NCBI GenBank assembly: GCA_013365325.1
Contig: JABVXV010000259.1
Span: 1-64,000 of the forward strand
Origin: Dipetalonema caudispina
Lineage: Eukaryota > Nematoda > Chromadorea > Rhabditida > Onchocercidae
Reading direction: 5' to 3'
Length of the DNA stretch: 64,000 nt
In this document: positions 13,501-29,962 of the stretch, piece after piece
Layout: each line of letters starts with the position of its first letter
How positions within the stretch are numbered: position 1 is the first letter of the stretch
Made by a program: the position numbers and the translations under genes
The notes under the pieces: generated by a model
The model's database searches: none
Told to the model about the DNA's origin: nothing
Seen by the model: the letters and a program-made list of their open reading frames with translations, nothing else

Positions 13501-16500
13501 AATTTCAAAAGTTCTAATTATTGAAAATTTCTATATAATAAAATGAAGTATGCGAAAAATTTTACTTTCATTTTTTTCTACCTATATCCTTCTTGATCTT
13601 ATTCATAACAATAATCAAACTGGAATGATTTGATATCAAAATGTTAGATGATCTTTCCAAAATGATCACTGGCCTATTAACCTTTTGATTGATAAAATGC
13701 AGTACGTCTTTTTTTTAATTTAAAAAAGTGAATAAGGAACTATGTTATACTTAATAAACTGTTTGTACCTGTCTTCAAATATTGGGAGAAAAAAAGTTAT
13801 ACTGACTTTATCGCCATCATATTTTAAATATAAAGCCAATTTTTTTCCTTTATAATGTAAAATTTTAGACTTTCCGAAATAGCAATTATTCAGCTGTGAT
13901 ATTTTTTGAATTGTTGATTCTAAATACAATTGAAGCGTTCGATATGAAGTATAACTGATAGACGAGTGATATCATCAAAATTATCATTATTGCGTTAATT
14001 TAATAATGCACTGATTATAATAATTAGCAACAAAAATGTGTTGAAATTAATTACAAATTTTTATTTGTTTTATTTTTTGCTTTTTAAAATTTCCATCCAT
14101 GTATTTTTCGGTCTTTTTAAAATGTATAACTGTTTGCATAATATTTTTAATGAAAAGAAATTTTATGAAATTTAGATGCAGTAAAAAAAAAAATGGAAAA
14201 AATTTGATTATAAATAAATTATAAATTTTTCTGTGTAATTCAATTTATTGTTTTCTGTGCGTTTTTTATGAGAAAAATCGTGCGTTAATTTTTGGCTAAT
14301 TAATCAGCAGAATTTTTGTCCAATAGAATTATTTAATTAGTAATGTTATCTAATCAGCAGTATAGTGTTGTCCAATCATCGTGAGAAATCATTTGAGATG
14401 AAATACATTATTGCTATAAGATACGATCTGATCATGTGAAGGAAAATGTTTAAGACCGAGAGAATGCGGGGATACATGCATCGGGAAAAAAAGATGATAA
14501 GGAACATATGTTATAGTTGTACCTAATGTTAAATACTACTTAAATTGATGATTTTATTGGCGATATTTTCATAATTCTTTTACATAAAAATTAATATTTG
14601 ACTTATTCGGCAAATGTATAGTCATAAGAAGCAATGAAATGATTGATCAATTTTGCTCCAAAATAGATCGTTTTGTAAGTTTAAATCAAAAAATAATAAT
14701 CAGTTCAAAATAAATTGGTTAAATTACTAATCTATTTCGGGTAGCAAATGATAAAAATAATAATCATTTGTCAATCGATTGAATAATAAATAAATTAATA
14801 AAAAATAGTACTAATTGACTAATGATGCCAGTTACTTAATATTTGATCACAATAAAGTAATTTTCCGCTTTCGGTTCTTTTTCAATTTCAAATCCTGAAA
14901 TATTAATGGAATTACTGAAAATCCAGAACTGAATGATAGGTTTTATTAAATTACTGATAGAATAACTAATAGATATTGTATTCGGGAAATTTCATTAGGA
15001 ATAGAAAAGAAAAAGTTTGGAAAAAAATTTAAGCAAATCAAAATCAAATAATTAGAGAAACACATAGGACTAAAAATAACATTTTTGTTAAAAGTATGAA
15101 ACATAGCTAATTTTTTATTCAATTATTAAATAAATTATTATGTTCGATATATTTATTTAGTTGTTTATCATTCTGTAAAAATCCTTCTTCGTCTATTGTA
15201 TTTCCTCCTTGTTAGAAGCTTTTTTTTTTTGCATAAAAAAGACAAAAGGCATAAGCAAGAAATTTGATTATTGAAACTTTAATTAATCCTTATTACGTCA
15301 TCTAACACTTTGCGCTTTGTTTCTTATTTACAAACTGATTGTTAGCACCTTTTTTATACCACTCAATTATTGTACTACCATATACTATCATAATTATATA
15401 TCGTTCTGTTCTATGTTATTTCATTTCATTTCATTTCATTTCATTTCATATTTATCTTTATTAAATCAAAACTTCATTTTATACTCTTATTCATTCCTAT
15501 TTTATTCTATTCATTATTTGTTATTTTTTCCTTTCAAATGATACTTTTCATTTATTTTCAGTGTTTTTTTTTTTTTTTGTCGTTCTTTTTTCATTTCTTT
15601 CGTAATATAAATACATACATTCATTAATCATTACGTTAACATTTAAAATTCTGATCGATCAGGCAAAATATACAAATAATTTTTCAGTGTTTAAACAAAA
15701 TTTCATTTAAAAAAATATAAGAATTTTTAAATTTATCTCATATAAAAATTTCATCCATTTGTCAAATAATTTATATCACAATCAAAATGGAAATGAAGAT
15801 ACAAAAAAAAAAAAAAAAAAAAACATTTATTAGTTAAATTTTGCATATATCTAATAATTAGAAATTTCATCCAATTGTTAAATAATTCATATGGTAAACA
15901 ATGAAAAGGAAAACCGAAAATTGAAATATTTATTTAGTAATCAAAAATTTCACCAAAGAATTTTTTTAAAAAAAAGAAATAGAATAAGGAGAGAAATATA
16001 TTTGTTTATTTATTTATTTATCTATTTTTAATGATAACAGAATAATCAATAATTCAAACTTCATCAACTTTCTATATCAATATGAATGAAATGCAATTAG
16101 AAAAATAATATGCAAATTAGCTAGTTGCAATATATCTATCAACATAGGTTACATATTTGTTTATCCATTTTGGCATTCATATCCAAATGAAGCAGTTATA
16201 TATCATACATTTTAGATGATAGCAATTGAATTCATTCATTCAATATGTATCGAAGGGAAGAATGGAATTAAAATGAAATGAAAGAATTAATATTATAGCT
16301 TACAGAAAAAATTTTCCCACGGTTTTTTCTTTTTTTTTCTTTTTTCAGTGACGATGGCTTTCATTGGCAAGCGATAGCAATTCCAAATAATCCTATCGAA
16401 ACAATGTTAGTAATAAATCATGATTTGGTGATTTTTAAAATTTATTAAAGAATGCTTTTTAAATCAGTATACAAAATTGAGTAATCGAATTATGTTTCAT

Positions 16501-19211
16501 AAAATTGATATTTTTTATTTTCAACTACAATCATATCTCTTTTATCGTAATTTGTTTATCAAAGATATTCAAAAATAAGAAGAAAAACCTAATAGTATGA
16601 AAATTTTTGATAATCGAAAATTTTATATTTGATACATTAGAAAAATTATTTTGAATTTGGACAAAGTAATAATTACTTGTACAAAATATACGTATAATAA
16701 TTTACGTGTAAACATCACATACCCATATGGTATATTACTTTAAATTTTGCTGCTTTTTTGCAAAGTATTCATATTTTGAGGATATTAAATGCAAATTAGG
16801 CGTTAAAATGAAATGAGGCAACGTACGTCATTTTGTATGAATCATAAAGTATCAATAATGTAAACAAAATTTTCAAGCTTTGTATCATGAAGGTAAATGA
16901 TTCATCGATTAATTTTAAAATTTCCAAAATCATTGCACAGACATCTTTCATTTAATTGATGATAGCTTAAAATGATTGAAAAAAATGTAAATTTATAAAA
17001 ACGATCAAAATCAAATAGATGGAATTTTAAAGCTTACTTTTTTTTTTTTTTTTTCATTTTCAAAAGTCAGATTTAACAAATTTTTTGATTATTAGAGATA
17101 TTAAAGTGTTTAGCACTTGTCATACTATAGCATTTTTCAAAACGAATTTCGATTTCTTTTAAATTAAAATTTTAATTTCATTCTTAATGTATACAATTAA
17201 GAATGAAATTAATCTATGTGGAATTCTTTTTTACGATACATTAATTCAATTATTTCCACTTATTTTTCCACTACTAAATATTTTCTCGATAAAAAAGTAA
17301 CAAATATATACATATATACAATTTTGATATTGTTAAGATGAGAAAATAAATTGCATCCAACGATAGCAAATTTACATAAAAGCAATTGGGAGAGGATAGT
17401 TGTGAAGGAGTTAAAAAAAAAAAAAAAAAAAAAAAAACAAGGGAAAAATGCTTAAGCAAATGTATATGGAAAAAAGCATTTTGTGGATGATATAACGATC
17501 GAACAAAACCTATCACATCGCTAATGCATACTAAGATTCGTACAGTTTCGGGGAAAAAAAAAAAAAAAAAAAGAATTCGATAAATGGAAATCGATTAAAT
17601 GTGAAAATAAAAAAATTCTTTGAAATAAAATAAGAGGGATAATAAAAATAATTTTTTTTTTTTAATTAACATTATAATAATTATCTTAAATATAAGCATA
17701 GTTTATGAAACGAATCAAATTTTTATAATTTTTTTCAGAATTAAATTTATGCATTCTTTCATACTGCAATTATTACAAATATTCATCGTTTAAAATGAAA
17801 TTGAAGAAATTAAAGTAAGTCAACGTGGTATTTTTAGATAAATATTAAGATAAAATTTTAATTTCACTTTAACAAATATAGCGATACATCCAATCTCCTA
17901 CATATTGTAATAATATCATTTGAATAATTGATCACTGTGATATATTATTGAAAAATCTCCACATACGCTGGAAAAGATAGGAAGAATGATAAGATGATCC
18001 ATCCAAATTATTTATAGTTTTAATTATAAGTTAAATTAATTGGATCAGTCGATCGGATTAAATGGTTACTTTTTGGAAAATTTAATGCTAAGCTATATTT
18101 AATAAACATACTGCTGTTAATCATCAAATAATATTCATTGTATTTTGAATGATCAATAATAGTACTTGGGTAGTTATTATTATTTTATTAATTATTGAGA
18201 TCCTGATTCAATTATCGACTTTTTTCAATTTTCGAAATTCAGAAACATACTTAAAAGTTAAATCTTTTCAGAAATACTTCATCAAATCCACCACAATCGA
18301 CGAATTCTCAAAAGCCTGAGAATGGTAAATCTTTGCTGACTAACTTATCGATTTCGGCATCAATGATAGTGACCAATATAACGGCAACTTCGTCAACCGT
18401 TGGAGAAGTATCTGATGATACAATTCTTACCACTGATACAGCACCTCAAATAACAACTAATACCAACCTTAACACTGAAACAGTACCTACTGATATAGTT
18501 TCTGTTACTGAAGTAATACGTAAAACAGTACCTATTGGTTTGATTCCTAACATTGAAGTAAAAGGTGAGACAGTATCCATTGAGAGAGTTCGTGTTACTA
18601 AAGTAATATCTGAAACAGTACCTAAAACGGTTCCTATTGATAATATTTCAGCTTATGATACTAATTCCGAGATGAAATCTATTTTCAATCATTCCCCAAA
18701 TCCACATTTGCAATCTGTTATGTTGGATGATGGAAAATCGTCAAATACAAAACTGGTAACTAATTCTCTGTTAAGACCTATTATTTCTTTTGCGACAAAT
18801 ACCGTGACAATCTCATCACCTCATACCAGTATGCATACTACTGGAGCTAAAATTGCCGAAAGAAGTTTTTCAAAATCATATTCGAAATCCTCTCATCGAA
18901 AACAGGAAGAAGATGAGGTAAAAGTTGAACCGAATTATATTCGACTTAAGGGAACTAGTACCAGTCCAATTACTACATATACTCAATCAGCACCAAAAAC
19001 ACGATTAGATCAATGGAAATGGGAAATAAATCAACAACAACAACAACAGCAACAAAAGCAATCAATTAACCCGAAATGGATCAATAATGATAATGATAAT
19101 CATAATGATCATAATAATATTATTAATAATGGTGGTAGAATATTGTCATCATCTACTTTTTGTATTTCATTATTTTCACTTTTATTTTTGCTTCGCTTTC
19201 TATTCATATGA
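5602..19211 (+). CDS. GPI-anchored Ly6/three-finger domain protein
   Basis: Exons 5602-6308, 16349-16405 and 18272-19211 join in frame (junction phases 2 and 2) to 567 residues. Residues 11-37 are a hydrophobic signal peptide. Residues 39-110 hold ten cysteines (39, 41, 50, 55, 67, 80, 92, 101, 103, 109) and end in the Cys-Asn pair typical of three-finger (Ly6/uPAR/activin-receptor-like) domains. A long polar Ser/Thr/Val-rich region follows, with repeated ETVP-type motifs, then a Gln run and an Asn/Asp/His-rich tract. The last roughly 20 residues are hydrophobic after small residues (GGRILSSS), a GPI-attachment signal. So the protein is predicted to be secreted to the cell surface and lipid-anchored. 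Such proteins can act as receptor modulators in nematodes; the partner is unknown. The 10-kb first intron could hide extra small in-frame exons. A start at residue 10 (Met-Trp) would also leave a good signal peptide. Confidence 0.82.
7441..7516. repeat. (AC)n/(ACAT)n microsatellite
   Basis: Alternating CA runs interrupted by CATA units over about 75 bases, inside the first intron of the Ly6-like gene. Confidence 0.95.
8398..8506. repeat. Short tandem repeat, about 3 copies
   Basis: The motif TCAAATTAGAATTAATTTT recurs three times (near 8411, 8448 and 8481) with partly conserved flanks (TATGCTTTT after the first and third). It is a local diverged tandem repeat in the intron. Confidence 0.75.
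13720..13929 (-). pseudogene. Possible serpin-like fragment (weak)
   Basis: A 69-codon open frame on the minus strand inside the plus-strand Ly6-gene intron. Its middle, with GKKLALYLKYDGD followed by KVSITFFLP, resembles the serpin strand segment in which a short polar turn precedes a hydrophobic stretch ending in Leu-Pro. No flanking serpin exons, hinge or reactive-centre region were found in the neighbouring frames, and no clear splice sites frame it. It could be a decayed copy, or chance in an AT-rich intron. The family assignment is from memory of the motif only. Confidence 0.18.
15418..15449. repeat. (TTTCA)n pentanucleotide repeat
   Basis: About six copies of ATTTC in a row within the Ly6-gene intron. 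Confidence 0.9.
17172..17212. repeat. Perfect 17-bp inverted repeat
   Basis: Arms 17172-17188 and 17196-17212 are exact reverse complements around a 7-base loop (GTATACA). The hairpin lies in the second intron of the Ly6-like gene, on its sense strand. It could form a strong stem in RNA, but it is short for a microRNA precursor. Confidence 0.85.
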
Positions 19212-21148
19212 TATCATTACTGATTATTTCTTTTGTATGTATTACTTTTAATTTAAATTTAAAAAAAAAAAAATATTGCACATATTTTTCAAATACTATT
19301 CATTATTGTTGTATATTATATATAATCAAAATTTTCATGGTGCAGTAAACACAGTACATTCATTATTTCATTATTTCATTGCAAGTAAGTTATAATCAGC
19401 ATTTTTCTAAAAAAAAAAGAGGAAAGATCAAATTACAAAATGTCAAGTTACTCAAAATATTAAATCCAATATTAATTTGCACTTTAACCATAATATTAAA
19501 TAATTATATTATCATGTCGAAAGTAGTAGTACCGAATGGTAATTTTGAAAAAATAACTTTTTTTCTACTTTCGTATTTATCCAAAATGACATCGTTGCAA
19601 ATGTAAATGATATTAAACGAATCGATGTGAATTCGTAATTTTCTCGCTTTTTTTTTTTGCGATTTCATTTTTCATCCAATATAATTGAAAAAAATTTAGT
19701 TGAGCAATTTTCGGTAAATGCAACAATTTTGAGGAATACAATATTTGTTTATAGTTCTAACAAGTAATTACTAATTAAATTGCTATTTGTTAATTACTTG
19801 TAAGGTCAATTTAATCACTAATCATAAAAATGACAATATTCATAAGTGCTAAAATCAATTTAACATTTTGTAAAGCATGGGAAGACTATATTTACAGCAT
19901 GATATTAATTATCGTTAATGTTTAGGACTGTTTTGTCATAAAATTAATCAATTAAATTTATTTCAATCATGTCAAAGAATAAAAGATTTCTTAAATTTAC
20001 GTTTTGTCAAATTTAATTTCACTCCTGCTATTTATATGAGCTACTTTTTGTTGATTACTTTCTCTCCTTCCCTAATAGGCGCTTTTGTCGCTTCGTTGGC
20101 TAAAATTTCCTCAGGCTAGCAATTAATTATTTCAGTGATCGATCTAAAATACTTTACTTCTCAATTACAGAGGAAAGGACACTTATTTCATTAATAATTA
20201 TTGAAATATTTGAAATTCAACAATTTGCATGCTTATCGTGGAATTTATTCGTCATGCAATTCAAATTAAAGGAAAATTTGTTGCTCTTTATGTTAAATTT
20301 CAGTTCCAAAAAAAAAATTCTATTATTAATGTAGAAAAGTCGATAGCTTTGTATATATCATCAAATAAGACTGAGTTATTAAAATTAATGGAATTTGTGC
20401 AGTATGGAATTTGTGATATCATTTATTGTACCAATATGCTATTCATCTAAATAATTTATTTATGCACATATCTAATCATTTTTAGACACTTTCATACCTA
20501 CCAAAAGAACCTAATTTTTTGATTTTGTGACATTGATTGACCTATGGAATTATCCTATTAATGTCATTTGCAGGAAGTGATGAAAATGAGAAAATATTTA
20601 GAATAACAATGGAAAAAAAACAGCTACTGTTTCATAAATAGTAGATAGGATAAGCTGTCATTCATTAAACTCTTGAAATTTTATTCATTCAAGCAACGTT
20701 TCATGAAATAATTCAAATTATAATAATTTCTTGTCAAACTCTGTGAAGAAACAGTTTCTCAGTTGTGGATGAATCTCGTGTCCAGCTAATTAATACACGA
20801 AGAAATTTGTGTTTCATTAAATAATTTCTTGCAGTGACTTTGAATACAGTTGGACAATATCCCACAAAAACTTCATATCCATCAAAGATATTCCACAGCA
20901 ATTTCATATTAACATGGATTATTTGTGTTTTTATGTTTATAAATAGTAATAAATCACTATCATATTGGATTACTTACAAAGCAAATACACAGCACATCAT
21001 AGTTTCAGTGGATGAGGAAAAGAAGGGAATCGACCGGGTATCAAAAATTCCAAGATGAATTTTTCTGAACCTAACAAAATCCATTTCCGATGACATTAAC
21101 GTTCTTCATGGGAAGTTTGTGAAAAAAAAAGGATAAAGCCATGGATCC
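19212..21148. other. Intergenic, convergent 3' ends
   Basis: This lies between the stop of the plus-strand Ly6-like gene and the stop of minus-strand DCTN5. No recognised gene was seen. A 75-codon plus-strand frame near 20834-21058, preceded by TTGCAG, has a hydrophobic patch but no family resemblance. Confidence 0.5.
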
Positions 21149-22507
21149 CTATGCAACAATGGACGGATTTTTTGAGTCTGGCACAAAATTATCATAAAAA
21201 CTGCGCGTCGCTTGAGTCATTAATTCTTGCGTTGATTCTGGTAAATGTCCAATAATAGTGCCTGAAAGTGAATATAATATGTATAACATCTATCTATCTA
21301 TATATATATATATATATATTTTTTTTTCTATTATATTTATAATGCAAAAGGAATGGAACTGATTGTTCGATTTCAATTATTTCAAAATTGCGAAATTCTT
21401 CACGAATTCTAAAATTTACAAAATCGGACCAGAATCTCCACTGAAAAACTATTTTACTATTCAGTTTACATGAAATAAGCAATTAAATAACAACAGAAAA
21501 TGGCATACCTGGATTACCAGCTACAATGGAAAAAGGCGGAATCACGGCATCATGTGGTACTACTGTATTTGGCAATATTTGTACGCAGCTTTTAATTATT
21601 ACACTACGACCAATCACCACATTATGACCAATATGTACAAATGCTCCAATTTCTGCAGCCATCACAATACAATCCTCAAAAATAATTAAATAAATTGAAG
21701 GAATTAAAAATTCCTAACTCTCCACATAGTAATTAATCGTTGATAATTGGAACATATTGAAATTTTTAATCTAATATGCATTAGACTTTTTATATTTTAT
21801 ATAGTACACATCTGTATGCATTCAAAAGAAACAAATATTAATATAACGAAACTTACATTTCCAATAAATACATGATCACCAATATGGACAGGAAAGAATG
21901 TTAAGCCTTTACTGAAACGCTTATAGGATGGTCGAATGATGGTACGCTCACCAACAACACAATATCTACCGGTTCGAATATTATGCATATCTCCACGTAA
22001 GATACAGTCTTTCATTAATGTTGACTGAAATAAAGCAAAGTCAAAAAAAAGAAAAAAATAAGCCAAGTAGTATAAAAATTTCAACAGATTAAAACAATAA
22101 CCAAACTCGTATTAAAAACACTTCTTAAATGTTCATTATTTCGTTAATAAATATAATAAGCTATAATGTCAGCTCATTACAATATCAATTTGTATCAAAT
22201 ACCAATCATTATAGTATCATCTTGATGTCGTAACAATACTCCTAATACATATAAATTAAACTAAGCTAAAAATAAAACAGATATTATATGACATAACTTT
22301 AAAAAATTGAGAAATCATCGATTACATCTTATATAAACTTAGCATGAGAACTTTACGGATATTTATATCGAACAGTCTGCATCAACTTACTTTTCCGTTC
22401 AGTACAATATTCTGACTACCGAATAATCTTGATTTTCGATTTACCTTGTTACCCGTAGCTGTTTCCACATATTCGGATTTATCGTAATAAATCGTTTGCA
22501 GATCCAT
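21149..22507 (-). CDS. DCTN5: Dynactin subunit 5 (p25)
   Basis: Four minus-strand exons, 22391-22507, 21857-22024, 21509-21674 and 21149-21261, join in frame to 187 residues; the vertebrate protein is about 182. The start is the ATG at 22507, giving [19 protein letters not shown], close to the family N-terminus. The middle is a left-handed beta-helix of hexapeptide repeats of the trimeric-LpxA/gamma-carbonic-anhydrase fold ([40 protein letters not shown]), ending in the [13 protein letters not shown] segment. The C-terminal helix is LPESTQELM. p25 sits with p27, p62 and Arp11 in the pointed-end complex of dynactin, which helps dynein engage membranous cargo. All junctions are GT-AG. An AAATTACAG site 40-60 bases upstream of the ATG could be a trans-splice acceptor, which is inference. 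Confidence 0.97.
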
Positions 22508-24902
22508 TAGAGTTCCGGTCAGTTTTCCGGATGGCAAAACAAAAATACTGTAATTTAAAGGAAATTATAAACCTAAACCGATTAAAAAATAAAGTCCAGA
22601 GGCCTAATTAACGGGCGAGAACGAACAAATCTATTTCAGAGTTATAACAAAAGTTATACTTCAGGAAACTAAAAGCTCGGCATATCCAACTTCTGTCTTA
22701 AAGGAAGCAAATAGATAAAAGTATTCTCGAAATGATAACCAAGAATTCGTATGATGTTTTTTAAACTCCGGATAGGATAAAAATGATCATGAAATGAGTT
22801 AAATAGGACTTTACTTCCCTAAGAAATTGGAACCTTGTCAGGATAACTTGACAATAAGAACTTTTTGGTTACCGAGAATTCGCGACAGTTAACCGATAAC
22901 CGACGTTATGCACGTTTGGAAACAACAAATATTTTACCCCTCTTGAAATCAAGCTTTATCATTCAACAATACATATTCTGCATACAGTGCAGATACTGAT
23001 AGTATTAGCGGAAATACGCCCCAATTCATTTAAACTCATTAAATTAAACTAATCGATTAAGACTCTATGCAAAAATTTAGTTCTGTCCACTGAATTCAAA
23101 AATGGACTTGAAATATGGAAGTACCTGGAAATGATGCACGCGAAAAACTTGCGAAATAATATTTATTTCAATAATTTCAAACATAACAAAACCTAGAAAA
23201 AAGATTGTTTCGCGAAGTGCAACGATAGCACACATAAAGACTTGAGCCATTCATTTACATAATTCGATTGGAAATTTTTTAAAAAAATGTTCAGGAAAGA
23301 AATAACAAGAAAAGAATTTTTAGTTCAAGAAATTCCGAATCTATTTCTAACACGTGAAACATCTCGTAATCAATTGATCTAACCCGCTGCTAAAGCTGTG
23401 TGAATAGTTTAATGGTTAGTAAATACTATGACTATTCGGATATTTGATTCCTGTTCAGTCAACCAAGAATCGTCATGTAATAGATTGTTTCGTTAACCTG
23501 AAAAACCTTTACGATGTAGCAGTCAAACTTTTCTGTCCAGCCATTAAATATTGATAATATCTCAGTTAAATAAATTAAAAGTCAAACTGGAAAGTTTAAA
23601 GATATATATCTGAAGCACATCGCCAAACAACTCTAGCACCATATATCTCCTATCGCATGTTTAAATTTAACAATTAATTATCAAGTATTAGAATTTGCTC
23701 AATTTATGTAGTGTGTTGTCTAATTAGTGCACATAACTGTGTACCGGGATTTGTGTAAACACCAAAACCTCAGCCACTTAGTCATCCATTTGGAGGCGTC
23801 TGATGACGGTTAGTTAAGATTATTGATGAGTAGGAAATGAAAAAAGACAATGTGTAAATTCAAAAGAAATCTGAAGCTCAGAAATAAATAAATTAAGCTA
23901 TTTTTTTAACGAAAACAGAAACTAATCAACTAGAAAATATAGACTTTCGAGATTTTTAAAACTCTCAAAACTGAAACATAAAAAATTAATGGTATAACAG
24001 CAGTTATAATGATAAAAATGACGGAATGGCCGATGTTCCATATGAAAAGTAACGGTGTCACTGAGAAAGAAAAATGTCATATTTCAAAAACAAAATCCAA
24101 ACAAAATTTCAATTCCCTACTTAATTTTGGAAGAATTGAATGCTGAAAAACTAAGTTTCCTCCATTTACTTTGTCGGAGGAAGCTCAGAAGCTATTTGAC
24201 TCGACCACACCACCAATATAAGATGACTATCCTATGCGCGAATGCGTTTCCATTCACATGAATATTCAAGAACAAACTCAAAGTATTTCCAAAAAACGAT
24301 GCCATGGAAATGCTCAAACAAAGTACAGAAGATATTAAAACAAACTGATATATGAAAATAGTAAATATAGAAATCTGAATTTGATTCAAAATGAAGTGAC
24401 AAAAATTACTTTTTCTAGGTGCGACACATCATGATTCAAAGCGATTCTTAATAAATATGGTAAAAATGTCAATAGCAAGGACAGTGAAAATGATCGGATC
24501 GGGTAAGTGTGATAAAAATAATGATAAACCCGGATAATCATATAATCACATCGATATGTGAGGAGAATGAACGTAACAAAACAATAATATGTTTTATTAA
24601 CTATAATGTTAAAGATCCCGTAAGAAGATTCAGAATGCACACATAAAACTTTTGTCTTTGATCTCAAACTTGTTGCAGATTTTAGATCTGCATTTTCCTA
24701 AGTAAGCAGTTCCCACAACAACAACCCATTTCAAACGACCCTAACACGAAATTATTCTAAATTTCTTTCTTTCCATTTTTAAAATCGAACAATAAAACTT
24801 AATAACTGTAGTACTTCGCATCAAAATCTCGGACAAAAAAGAGGAAAAACTGAAAATATGAGCACAGCAGAGATTGCGCGACTAGTACCTCATACAGAAA
24901 GT
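22508..24902. other. Intergenic between DCTN5 and Arp3
   Basis: About 2.4 kb separate the Arp3 stop from the DCTN5 start, both on the minus strand. Composition is slightly less AT-rich than elsewhere. Open frames here are short and unlike known proteins. A tRNA-like relic near 23400-23460 is noted but not accepted. If the two genes were an operon, this would be an unusually long spacer. Confidence 0.5.
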
Positions 24903-28447
<3,545 letters not shown>

Positions 28448-29894
28448 TTCCGAATACCCCAGGCAACAGATATACCTTTTTGGACTCAGTTGCTATATCA
28501 CCGCTGGTATGCTGAGAAATGATGCTGAACTTTCCTGAAAATATTAGTTTAATTTTTTATTCCTCTTTCAAAGAAAAATCTTAGTGTACACAAATAGCAC
28601 AACCTGGTTCGAGATTGTTGCATAAGTAGGAAATATTCACTTACAGTTTAATCCGAGCAAAAGTTCTGTGAATTCCAAACTTTTACAGCTTAAATTTAGA
28701 AATTTTTTTGACCGAAATTTCTCTCCTATTTCAGATCTCAAGGGCAAACTCCCTCCATTTCAAATATGTTAAAAATTTTTTCATAATTTTAAATTAAAAA
28801 AAAGATCTCCCTTCATTACAAATTTCAAAGAAAATCTACTGTAATTGCAAACTGAAATGATTTCCTTGCAATTCCAAGTGTTTGTACAAATTTCTATTCC
28901 AGTAATTAGAAGTTCCGGGAAAAAAATCTTTGTAAACATATGTTTCGAAGGCAAAATTAAACACGATTTTTTTTTTCTCAAGAAATGATAGTATTTATTG
29001 CAAAGAAAATTATCGACAACAACACATAAAAGTACTGATCTGACTATACCGCTAGCCTACGACCATTAGAGCAGATCAGTATCACTATAACTGAGATATG
29101 ATAAGCGAAGAAGGTAAGGATGACTATAACTGGTTCAGAAAAACTAAGCATAAAGCAATAAGCAAAAAAGAAAATGAATGTTAGAAATAAGTTCTCAATT
29201 ATATAAGACAGCATTTAACCGAATAGTATGTAAGCAATATATGTAATTACTGTGTATGAGAAGTAACTAAGGATGGAAAACAAAATGAGTAACTTTATAG
29301 ATGAGGAAGTAAAAAAAGCGAGTAAATGACATTGCTCACTAAAGAATTAGTTCTTTCTTCCTTTTTTGATACTAGAAAGATGATTTACACAAGTAAGAAT
29401 GAAGTTTTGGAATGAACTATCATTTTAAACATTTCCTGTTCGCTTCAGTTGTATAATTAGTGAAGTTATTAAATGGGAATTTAAATATATTGGTAAATAA
29501 GCTAATGGATGGTCAGGTAATGATGGATGCTACTTAAAAAATAAGTGAACCAACAATTATGCGATTGAAGTCTAAGAGATACAATAGTTCGCGAAAGTAC
29601 ATCTTAACATCTCATGACGAACGATCAGGCATATCACTCAAATTAACTAATAAATTAGTAGTTCGAAATTTTCAGTCACACAAGTTACTTCATTTCCTTT
29701 TCAAATCGAAAATCAGAATCAGTAAATTTAATCGAAATTTAATCAAGCTGATGAATAAATGAACGGACGAATAAGTTAAAGGATATATCTCTAATAACTT
29801 TTTTAACTAACCTTAAACAATTATAATTGTTAAAATGGCAAACTGAAGAAAAAAAAGGATGAATGGCAGTGAAAATTGCAGTACACAGATATTT

Positions 29895-29962
<68 letters not shown>

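Larger units (their letters stand above)
6309..16348 (+). other. 10-kb first intron of the Ly6-like gene
   Basis: It begins GTGAGT after GATGAGGA and ends in a poly-T tract plus CAG before TGACGATGG. It holds a CA/CATA microsatellite, small local repeats, an ACA-rich stretch at about 10970-11000 and a weak serpin-like fragment on the other strand. No exon of another gene was assembled from it. Confidence 0.7.

Noticed and set aside
20834..21058. Possible extra exon after TTGCAG, 74 codons with a hydrophobic patch
   Set aside because: There is no recognisable family, no donor or terminal context, and it lies beyond the stop of the Ly6-like gene. An alternative last exon cannot be excluded but is unsupported.
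23400..23465. tRNA-like sequence with A-box-like TAGTTTAATGG and B-box-like ATTTGATTCC
   Set aside because: The two boxes are about ten bases too close, the T stem does not pair and no acceptor stem closes. At best this is a decayed tRNA-derived relic.
23801..23874. Possible C/D-box snoRNA (TGATGA to CTGA, about 70 nt)
   Set aside because: The base before TGATGA is C rather than a purine, the terminal stem is weak and such boxes occur by chance in AT-rich DNA.
24192..24667. Several 60-93 codon minus-strand frames between Arp3 and DCTN5
   Set aside because: They are Phe/Ile/Tyr-rich, overlap in several frames and show no conserved motif, as expected of random AT-rich sequence.
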